This document shows positions 7,866-13,467 of a DNA stretch of 17,365 bases, piece by piece. Numbering within the stretch: position 1 is the stretch's first letter; every line of letters begins with the position of its first letter. Origin of the DNA: Acidimicrobiaceae bacterium UBA7830 (GTDB lineage: Bacteria; Actinomycetota; Acidimicrobiia; Acidimicrobiales; Ilumatobacteraceae); contig DLTS01000096.1 in assembly GCA_002501485.1 (NCBI GenBank), positions 55,539 to 72,903 of the forward strand, given 5' to 3'. The position numbers were made by a program, and so were the translations under genes. Under the pieces are notes generated by a model. That model was not told where the DNA came from. It saw only the letters and a program-made list of their open reading frames with translations, and did no database searches.

Positions 7866-8327
7866 GTGTCCACCAGCATCGAAGAAAAGTTGCAGATGCG
7901 TGCTGAACTCAGGAATTGGCGCCGTGGTCTGACGAACGCTGAGATTGACCATCGGTCCGCAGAGATCTGCGAAGCGCTCATCGCAGCAGCGAAATCATCG
8001 ATGCCGTCGAGTGTGATGGTGTTTGACTCGGTGCCCGGTGAACCTCGTCTCGAAATGTTTCTCGAATGGCTAAGGGAGCATGACATCGAGACTGCGGTTC
8101 CAGAAGATGATCCCGACCCGCGCAACATCGATGTTGTAGTTGTTCCAGGAGTTGCATTCACCGCCGATGGGCGCCGGCTCGGCCAAGGCGGTGGATGGTA
8201 CGACCGGTTTCTCGCTGAAGTTGGTGTCGAGACGGTGATGATTGGAGTGTGTTTCGCAGAACAGGTCGTTTCTGTTGTGCCTCAGGAATCTCATGACATC
8301 TCGGTGCACCGTGTCATTTCTGCGTGA
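7866..8327 (+). CDS. 5-formyltetrahydrofolate cyclo-ligase family protein
   Basis: Likely 5-formyl-THF cyclo-ligase (5,10-methenyl-THF synthetase), which recycles 5-formyl-THF to 5,10-methenyl-THF with ATP. The C-terminal signature is clear: DVVVVPGVAFTADGRRLGQGGGWYDRFL, including the Gly-rich GQGGGWYD motif. The N-terminal region has the basic helix LRNWRRGLTNAEI expected for phosphate binding. With GTG 7866 the protein is 153 residues, shorter than the typical 180-200; the middle (VFDSVPGEPRLEMFLEWLREHDIETAVPEDDPDPRN) is condensed. An ATG at 7830 would add 12 residues (MRSPEVWGRRTG), which look non-conserved; the TACGGT box 6 nt before GTG 7866 favours the shorter form. It stands alone between the divergent reductase and the ilvB leader. 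Confidence 0.85.
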   Translation: MSTSIEEKLQMRAELRNWRRGLTNAEIDHRSAEICEALIAAAKSSMPSSVMVFDSVPGEPRLEMFLEWLREHDIETAVPEDDPDPRNIDVVVVPGVAFTADGRRLGQGGGWYDRFLAEVGVETVMIGVCFAEQVVSVVPQESHDISVHRVISA

Positions 8328-8394
8328 CGTGCATTCTCATCTAGAAATTCTGAGTATGTGCGGTGTGAGTTGTGCAGGGTTTTGAGTCCCACAT

Positions 8395-8425
8395 TTGCGT
8401 TCTGCGCCGCGTGCTGGCACACTAT
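8395..8425 (+). promoter_or_regulatory. Putative ilvBNC promoter
   Basis: TTGCGT (8395-8400) as -35 and CACTAT (8420-8425) as -10, spacer 19 bp, which is longer than ideal. The -10 ends 6 nt before the leader-peptide ATG, so transcription would begin at or next to that ATG. By eye only. Confidence 0.4.
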
Positions 8426-8431
8426 GAGGCG

Positions 8432-8482
8432 ATGAAAACAGCACAACGCGTGTTTCTTGATTTTGTAGTAGGCATCCGGTAG
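8432..8482 (+). CDS. ilvBNC leader peptide (attenuation), 16 residues
   Basis: A short frame encoding MKTAQRVFLDFVVGIR. Five of sixteen residues are branched-chain amino acids (Val7, Leu9, Val12, Val13, Ile15), and the Val-Val-Gly-Ile codons (8465-8476) lie immediately before a 12-bp hairpin whose 5' arm overlaps the TAG stop (8480-8482). This is the expected layout for ribosome-mediated transcription attenuation of ilvB operons, known in actinobacteria such as Corynebacterium and in enterobacteria. GAGG (8426-8429) is only 2 nt from the ATG; the CACTAT box 6 nt upstream suggests instead a leaderless leader peptide. Supply of Val, Ile or Leu would be sensed as ribosome stalling on these codons. 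Confidence 0.8.
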   Translation: MKTAQRVFLDFVVGIR

Positions 8483-8511
8483 CGCACCGGACCTCACACC
8501 GCGTGCGCACC
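8478..8511 (+). promoter_or_regulatory. Attenuator upstream hairpin (pause or antiterminator element)
   Basis: Twelve base pairs: GGT 8478-8480 with ACC 8509-8511, GCGCAC 8482-8487 with GTGCGC 8503-8508, and CGG 8488-8490 with CCG 8499-8501, with single bulges at A8481 and C8502 and an 8-nt loop. The 5' arm starts 1 nt after the Ile codon and contains the leader stop, so a ribosome stalled on Val or Ile codons would sit on it. Its last base, C8511, is also the first base of the terminator stem. Confidence 0.65.
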
Positions 8512-8544
8512 GACCTCCCGACACCGGGGGGTCGTTCCGTTTTT
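8511..8544 (+). terminator. Rho-independent attenuator terminator upstream of ilvB
   Basis: Ten-bp stem: CGACCTCCCG (8511-8520) pairs with CGGGGGGTCG (8525-8534) with one G-T wobble (T8516/G8529) and loop ACAC (8521-8524), followed by TTCCGTTTTT (8535-8544). This is a strong intrinsic terminator, lying 44 nt before the ilvB ATG and after a BCAA-rich leader peptide, and so is the operon's attenuation point. Confidence 0.82.
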
Positions 8545-8588
8545 CACCGCAAGTACTTCATGACCACGACCACCGACCAGGAGAACCA

Positions 8589-10352
8589 ATGAGCACAGCA
8601 TCTACTCGCATGACCGGGGCCCAAGCTCTGATCAAAGCGCTCGAGATGGAGCAGGTTGACACGATTTTCGGATTGCCCGGCGGCTGCATCCTGCCGGCGT
8701 ACGACCCTCTTCTCGAGTCGTCTATTCGCCATGTGCTCGTGCGGCATGAGCAAGGTGCTGGCCATATGGCGGAGGGATATGCCCACGTTACCGGTCGACC
8801 CGGGGTTGCGATGGTGACATCGGGTCCTGCAGCGACAAACCTTGTGACACCCCTGATGGATGCGTATATGGACTCGATTCCGATGGTTGGTATCACCGGC
8901 CAGGTGGGTACCTCAGCGATTGGATCTGACGCGTTCCAAGAATGTGACACAGTCGGCATTACCCGTTCATGTACGAAGCACAACGAACTTGTCATGACGC
9001 CAGACGACATTCCGCTGGCCGTTCGCCAGGCGTTCCACCTTGCGACGACCGGCCGCCCGGGGCCAGTGTTGCTCGACCTCCCGAAAGACGTTCTTCAGAA
9101 CGAGATGACATGGCATTGGCCGACCGATGATGAGGTGTCTAGCGCGCTGCCGGGGTATCGCCCGACGATGAAGGGTCACCCTCGAATGATCAAAGAAGCC
9201 GCACAAATGATTCTTGCCGCCGAGCGTCCTGTGCTGTACGTCGGCGGTGGAATGTTGAAAGCACGAGCGGCCGAGATTCTACGTGAACTCGCAGAGATGA
9301 CTGGCATCAATGTCGTCACGACGTTGATGGCGCGTGGCGTGTTTCCTGATGACCATGAACTGTGCCTCGGAATGCCGGGAATGCACGGAACGATCGCCGC
9401 AACAACGGCAATGCAGCGGGCTGACTTACTCATCGCCCTCGGCGCCCGCTTCGATGACCGAATCACTGGTCGTCTCGACTCGTTTGCGCCTGACGCAAAG
9501 ATCATTCACGTCGACATCGACCCAGCCGAGCAGGGCAAAGTTCGCCGCCCTGATGTTCCGATCGTGGGAGACTGTCGTCTGGTTACCGAAGAAATTGTGC
9601 AGGCAATCCGTGACCTCACAGCGTCGGGAACTGAGCAGGCCGATATCACTGCATGGAAGTCTCGAGTGTCGGGTTGGCAAGAAATCTTCCCGTTGGCCTA
9701 CGACGAAGCTTCACCGGGTGCCGGATTGAAACCGCAGTATTGCCTGGAAGAACTCCGTGCAGCGTCGAATGACGACACAATTCTTGTTTCCGGTGTGGGC
9801 CAACATCAAATGTGGGCGTCGTTGCACTGGAAGTTCAATCAGCCGTATTCGTGGGTGAACTCTGGTGGTTTAGGAACGATGGGCTTCTCGATTCCGGCTG
9901 CGATCGGAGCAAAGGCTGGTCGCCCGGACGCGACGGTGTGGGCTGTCGATGGCGACGGGTGCTTCCAAATGACGGCGCAAGAACTCGTGACTGCAACGGT
10001 CGAGCGAATTCCTGTGAAGGTTGCCCTCTTGAATAACTCGTATCTCGGGATGGTTCGCCAGTGGCAGGAAATGTTCTATGACGAGCGCTACTCAGAGGTC
10101 TACTTGTCAACGGAAACCCCCGATTACGTGAAGTGGGCAGAGTCGATGGGTTGTGTTGGGATCCGAGTGGAAAGCCCTGAAGAGGTCGGTCCGGCAATCG
10201 AGCAAGCGAACTCGATTAACGATCGGTCGGTTGTTGTCGAGTTCCGTACCGACTCCGAAGAGAAGGTGTTTCCGATGGTGCCGGCTGGCGTGAGCAACGA
10301 CGAGGTGCTCGTGCACCCATCGCAAGAGCAGTTCCGAGCGCAGCTCGGCTGA
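8589..10352 (+). CDS. ilvB: Acetolactate synthase (AHAS), large catalytic subunit
   Basis: A ThDP-, Mg- and FAD-dependent enzyme of 587 residues that condenses pyruvate with pyruvate or 2-ketobutyrate to acetolactate or acetohydroxybutyrate, the committed step of Val, Leu and Ile synthesis. Visible motifs are GLPGGCILPAYDPL, the catalytic Glu54 in VRHEQGAGHMAEGYA, TSGPAATNLVTPLMDAY, GITGQVGTSAIGSDAFQE, the central FAD-region GARFDDRITG, and the ThDP-binding GDG (455-457) to NN (482-483) motif ending LLNNSYLGMVRQWQ. The ATG at 8589 has a good ribosome site (AGGAG 8579-8583, 5-nt spacing). Expression is likely controlled by the attenuator immediately upstream. ilvN follows 29 nt later. Confidence 0.97.
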   Translation: MSTASTRMTGAQALIKALEMEQVDTIFGLPGGCILPAYDPLLESSIRHVLVRHEQGAGHMAEGYAHVTGRPGVAMVTSGPAATNLVTPLMDAYMDSIPMVGITGQVGTSAIGSDAFQECDTVGITRSCTKHNELVMTPDDIPLAVRQAFHLATTGRPGPVLLDLPKDVLQNEMTWHWPTDDEVSSALPGYRPTMKGHPRMIKEAAQMILAAERPVLYVGGGMLKARAAEILRELAEMTGINVVTTLMARGVFPDDHELCLGMPGMHGTIAATTAMQRADLLIALGARFDDRITGRLDSFAPDAKIIHVDIDPAEQGKVRRPDVPIVGDCRLVTEEIVQAIRDLTASGTEQADITAWKSRVSGWQEIFPLAYDEASPGAGLKPQYCLEELRAASNDDTILVSGVGQHQMWASLHWKFNQPYSWVNSGGLGTMGFSIPAAIGAKAGRPDATVWAVDGDGCFQMTAQELVTATVERIPVKVALLNNSYLGMVRQWQEMFYDERYSEVYLSTETPDYVKWAESMGCVGIRVESPEEVGPAIEQANSINDRSVVVEFRTDSEEKVFPMVPAGVSNDEVLVHPSQEQFRAQLG

Positions 10353-10381
10353 AGTGATTGAAGAGAACTGGAGAACACGAC

Positions 10382-10942
10382 ATGACTGCGTTTAATCCGC
10401 ACGGAACCTCGCTCAATCACGGCATTCTTTCGGTACTGGTGCAGAACCGCCCTGGCGTGCTTGCCCGCGTTGCAAGTTTGTTCGCCCGACGTGGCTACAA
10501 CATTTTCTCTCTGGCGGTAGCACCAGCTGAAGATGAAACCCAAAGCCGTATCACGATCGTCGTCGATCTTGAATCGGCCCCACTCGAGCAGATGGTGAAG
10601 CAACTCTTCAAGTTGGTCGACGTTGTGAAGATTTCTGAGCTTGACCCTCGGCGTTCGATCGAACGTGAATTGTTGCTCGCAACCGTCCGAGCCGATACAG
10701 GACAACGGTCTGAAATTGTTGAGCTAGTAAAAATTTTTGAGGCGAAAATACTTGCCGTCGGATCGGATGCAGTGACGGTGAGCCTCGAGGGTCATCCAGA
10801 CAAATTGGATGATTTTGAGGAACTGCTCGATTCTTATGCCATCGTTGAGATGCAGCGGACGGGTCGAGTGGCTCTTCCCAAACTTGATCGGGCGGCACGA
10901 CTTCGTGCCGTCAACCCCAATCAGAAAGGAAAGGTGAGCTGA
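10382..10942 (+). CDS. ilvN: Acetolactate synthase, small regulatory subunit
   Basis: The regulatory subunit of AHAS, 186 residues, which stimulates IlvB and confers valine feedback inhibition. The N-terminal ACT domain is plain: HGILSVLVQNRPGVLARVASLFARRGYNIFSLAV, followed by ITIVVDLES and the KQLFKLVDVVKISEL strand-helix. A second ALS_ss domain carries ERELLLATVRADTGQRSEIVELVKIFEAKILAVG and GHPDKLDDFEELLDSYAIVEMQRTGRVAL. ATG 10382 is preferred: TGGAG (10369-10373) lies 8 nt upstream and the conserved part begins soon after. The upstream ATG at 10358 is only 5 nt after the ilvB stop and would add MKRTGEHD. The length fits the IlvN/IlvH family (about 160-180) with a slightly longer basic tail. 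ilvC begins 1 nt after the stop. Confidence 0.95.
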   Translation: MTAFNPHGTSLNHGILSVLVQNRPGVLARVASLFARRGYNIFSLAVAPAEDETQSRITIVVDLESAPLEQMVKQLFKLVDVVKISELDPRRSIERELLLATVRADTGQRSEIVELVKIFEAKILAVGSDAVTVSLEGHPDKLDDFEELLDSYAIVEMQRTGRVALPKLDRAARLRAVNPNQKGKVS

Positions 10943-10943
10943 C

Positions 10944-11978
10944 ATGGCCGCCAACGTGTACTACGAGGCCGATTGCGACGGCTCCCTCATTCGCAACCGA
11001 AAGGTTGCTGTCATCGGTTATGGCTCACAGGGCCACGCACATGCGCTCAACTTGAAGGAGTCTGGCGTTGATGTGTGTATTGGTCTGCGTGAGGGTTCGA
11101 GTTCAACTCAGAAGGCAGAGCAGGCCGGATTGACCGTGAGATCCGTTGCAGACGCAGCGGCGTGGGCAGATGTCATCATGATCCTCGCTCCAGATACTGA
11201 GCAGAAGAAGATCTTTGACGAGCACATTGCAGCACACCTGAACGTCGGTGATGCGATTGCATTCGCTCACGGTTTTAACGTCCGCTTTGACCGCATCGCA
11301 GCTCCAGAGGGTGTCGATTGCATCATGATTGCACCAAAGGGTCCCGGTCACTTGGTGCGTCGTACGTACACCGAGGGTGGCGGTGTACCTGCGCTCATTG
11401 CGGTTGAGCAGGACGCAACCGGGCAGGCGAAAGGAATTGCCCTGTCATACGCTGACGCCATCGGTGGAGCCCGCGCGGGTGTGATCGAGACAACCTTCAC
11501 TGAAGAAACTGAAACCGACTTGTTCGGCGAGCAGGTCGTGCTGTGTGGTGGTCTCACCCGTCTGGTGCAGGCCGGATTCGAGACGTTGGTCGAGGCCGGT
11601 TATGCGCCGGAAATGGCATACTTCGAGTGCCTGCATGAGGTGAAGCTCATCGTCGACTTGATGTATGAAGAGGGCATCGCCGGTATGCGCTACTCGATTT
11701 CTGACACCGCAGAATACGGCGATTTGACTCGCGGGCCTCGCATCGTGACCGATGGAACGAAGGCTGAGATGAAGAAGGTGCTGTCGGAGATCCAGTCGGG
11801 CCAGTTCGCCGAAGAATGGGTGAATGAGAGCGAGTCGGGTCGTGAGAACTATCACCGCATGCAAGAAGAGGGCAAGATGCACCCGATCGAGGTCGTTGGA
11901 TCCAATCTTCGCGAAATGATGCCATGGATCTCGGCTGGTAAGCAGAAAGTTGCTGAAGCATCTGGCGGCGATAGCTGA
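10944..11978 (+). CDS. ilvC: Ketol-acid reductoisomerase, class I
   Basis: A cytoplasmic Mg- and NADPH-dependent enzyme of 344 residues that isomerises and reduces acetolactate or acetohydroxybutyrate to the dihydroxy acid that IlvD uses. Visible are the Rossmann motif VIGYGSQGHAHALNLKESG, the cofactor-specificity loop LREGSSSTQKA with several Ser residues (suggesting NADPH), APKGPGHLVRRTYTEGGGVP, and the metal/active-site segments ETETDLFGEQ and YFECLHEVKLIVDLMYEEGI. The length corresponds to the short class I form. The ATG is 1 nt after the ilvN stop, with GGAAAGG upstream inside ilvN, so it is the third gene of the attenuated operon. Confidence 0.97.
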   Translation: MAANVYYEADCDGSLIRNRKVAVIGYGSQGHAHALNLKESGVDVCIGLREGSSSTQKAEQAGLTVRSVADAAAWADVIMILAPDTEQKKIFDEHIAAHLNVGDAIAFAHGFNVRFDRIAAPEGVDCIMIAPKGPGHLVRRTYTEGGGVPALIAVEQDATGQAKGIALSYADAIGGARAGVIETTFTEETETDLFGEQVVLCGGLTRLVQAGFETLVEAGYAPEMAYFECLHEVKLIVDLMYEEGIAGMRYSISDTAEYGDLTRGPRIVTDGTKAEMKKVLSEIQSGQFAEEWVNESESGRENYHRMQEEGKMHPIEVVGSNLREMMPWISAGKQKVAEASGGDS

Positions 11979-12000
11979 CATTCGGTGATTTGCGCGGTTG

Positions 12001-12025
12001 CTCTCGCACACACCACCTGCGATAG
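12001..12025 (+). promoter_or_regulatory. Imperfect hairpin in the ilvC-metY spacer
   Basis: TCGCA (12004-12008) pairs with TGCGA (12018-12022) around a 9-nt loop, extendable by two pairs past a C/T mismatch. It starts about 22 nt after the ilvC stop. Probably part of the ilvC 3' untranslated region; low specificity. Confidence 0.25.
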
Positions 12026-12037
12026 ACACGGGGTAAT

Positions 12038-12061
12038 CGGATGGGCCCATAGGCCCGGCCG
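12038..12061 (+). terminator. GC-rich hairpin after ilvC, possible terminator without U-tract
   Basis: CGG (12038-12040) with CCG (12059-12061) and TGGGCC (12042-12047) with GGCCCG (12052-12057, one G-T wobble) around loop CATA, with an A/G mismatch between the two stem parts. No T run follows. It lies about 60 nt after the ilvC stop and just before the likely metY promoter, a sensible position to end the ilvBNC transcript. Confidence 0.45.
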
Positions 12062-12062
12062 C

Positions 12063-12105
12063 TTCACCTTCGCGCCAGATGTTTCTAAATATGACCTTGC
12101 AGGTC
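12063..12105 (+). promoter_or_regulatory. Putative metY promoter with overlapping palindrome
   Basis: TTCACC (12063-12068) and AAATAT (12087-12092), 18-bp spacer, are candidate -35 and -10 elements. The palindrome GACCT-TGC-AGGTC (12093-12105) sits exactly over the predicted transcription start, where a repressor operator would be expected; it could also form a small RNA hairpin. It is not the TAGAC-N6-GTCTA type I would associate with McbR. Confidence 0.35.
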
Positions 12106-12133
12106 GGGTTTTGAGGAGATAGCCTCTCGGACC

Positions 12134-13453
12134 ATGGCTGATAACGCAAACAAACTTGGTTTTGAAACCCGCCAGATTCACGTAGGGGGAGACCCAGACC
12201 CGGCAACCGGATCTCGTGCCCTGCCGATCTACCAGACGACCTCGTACGAATTTCGCGATACTGAACACGCCGCCAATCTGTTCGCCTTGGCAGAGGTCGG
12301 GAATATTTACACCCGCATCATGAACCCAACTCAGGCAGCCCTAGAGGCACGTCTGAGCGACCTCGAGGGTGGATGCACGACCGCAATCGGCCTTCCTGGG
12401 GCGCTCGCCACCTCATCAGGCCAGGCTGCGGCGACGCTTGCGATCCTCACCGTCGTCGAATCTGGTCACCATATTGTGGCTTCGCCATCGCTCTACGGCG
12501 GTTCTTACAACCTGTTGCACTACACGCTCCCGAAAATGGGCATTGAAGTCACCTTCGTCGACGACCCGCATGACCTTGATCAGTGGCGGGCGGCCGTGCA
12601 AGACAACACTCGCTTGTTCTATGGAGAGGTGTTGCCGAATCCGAAGAACGACGTGTTCGATATCGAAGGCGTCTCAGAGGTCGCTCACTCCGAGGGCATC
12701 CCGCTCATGGTCGACAACACCGTTGCGACGCCGTACCTCGTGAGGCCTCTCGAGTGGGGAGCCGACATCGTCGTACATTCACTTACCAAGTTCATAGGCG
12801 GTCACGGAACGTCGGTGGCCGGCGGCATCGTCGATGCTGGAACCTTCGACTACGCAGCCTCAGGAAGATTTGCGAACTTCACCGAGCCCGACCCGAGCTA
12901 CCACGGTCTCGCATATTTCCCGGCGCTCGGACATGGTGCAATGATTCTCAAGGCTCGCGTCCAGATGCTTCGAGATCTCGGGATGGCAATCTCACCATTC
13001 AACGCATTCATGATCCTTCAGGGTATGGAGACGTTGAGCCTTCGCATGGAGCGTCATTTCTCAAATGCGCAGGCGGTGGCTGAGTTCCTCGACGCTCATC
13101 CGCAGGTTGAGTCGGTGAACTACGCCGGCCTCGCGTCGAGCGAATGGCATGAGCGTGCAACTCGCCTTGGTGGCGGTCGCGGCTACGGGTCTGTTCTTGC
13201 GTTTGAGATTTCTGGTGGTCTTGAGGCTGGTAAGAAGTTTGTCGAAGGCCTCGAACTTCACAGCCACGTTGCCAACATCGGTGATGTTCGAAGCCTTGTC
13301 ATTCACCCGGCGAGCACGACACACTCACAGCTCACCCCAGAAGAGCAGGCTGCGAGCTCGGTGACGCCGGGGCTCGTGCGTCTCTCAGTTGGTCTTGAAA
13401 ACATCGAAGACATTCTTGATGATCTCCGTGATGGATTCGCCGCCTTGTCGTAA
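12134..13453 (+). CDS. metY: O-acetylhomoserine sulfhydrylase (aminocarboxypropyltransferase)
   Basis: A PLP enzyme of the Cys/Met metabolism family, 439 residues. It most likely makes homocysteine directly from O-acetyl-L-homoserine and sulfide in methionine synthesis. N-terminal GFETRQIHVGGDPDPATGSRALPIYQTTSYEF and the longer-than-MetB length point to MetY rather than cystathionine gamma-synthase. Also seen are YTRIMNPTQAALEARLSDLEGG, the phosphate/PLP-contact SSGQAAATLAIL, VDNTVATPYLVRPLEWGADIVVHSLTKFIGGHG with the Schiff-base Lys219, and a C-terminal HPASTTHSQL-VRLSVGLENIEDILDDL. GAGGAG (12113-12118) is a rather distant ribosome site (15 nt). It is convergent with the sulfatase gene with 14 nt between stops. 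The substrate ester (acetyl or succinyl) is inferred from family. Confidence 0.93.
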   Translation: MADNANKLGFETRQIHVGGDPDPATGSRALPIYQTTSYEFRDTEHAANLFALAEVGNIYTRIMNPTQAALEARLSDLEGGCTTAIGLPGALATSSGQAAATLAILTVVESGHHIVASPSLYGGSYNLLHYTLPKMGIEVTFVDDPHDLDQWRAAVQDNTRLFYGEVLPNPKNDVFDIEGVSEVAHSEGIPLMVDNTVATPYLVRPLEWGADIVVHSLTKFIGGHGTSVAGGIVDAGTFDYAASGRFANFTEPDPSYHGLAYFPALGHGAMILKARVQMLRDLGMAISPFNAFMILQGMETLSLRMERHFSNAQAVAEFLDAHPQVESVNYAGLASSEWHERATRLGGGRGYGSVLAFEISGGLEAGKKFVEGLELHSHVANIGDVRSLVIHPASTTHSQLTPEEQAASSVTPGLVRLSVGLENIEDILDDLRDGFAALS

Positions 13454-13467
13454 CCGGAGAGCGCCGC

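Noticed and set aside
8336..8355. AGAAATTCT near-palindrome as a terminator of the folate enzyme gene
   Set aside because: The central pairing would leave a 1-nt loop, so no hairpin can form; no T run follows.
8560..8592. Ten-codon frame MTTTTDQENQ whose TGA overlaps the ilvB ATG (ATGA)
   Set aside because: It looks like translational coupling but has no ribosome site of its own, no branched-chain codons and no coding signal; probably chance. The AGGAG for ilvB lies inside it and works without it.
12026..12070. Possible SAM riboswitch before metY (GGGCCCATAGGCCCGGC resembles a piece of the SAM core)
   Set aside because: Only a short resemblance. The conserved GA-rich internal loops, the pseudoknot partners and the closing P1 helix of SAM-I or SAM-IV are not found, and the piece lies upstream of the likely metY promoter.
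11445..12206. 253-codon minus-strand frame across the end of ilvC and the spacer
   Set aside because: It is antisense to ilvC and runs into the start of metY; composition and absence of motifs mark it as a shadow frame.
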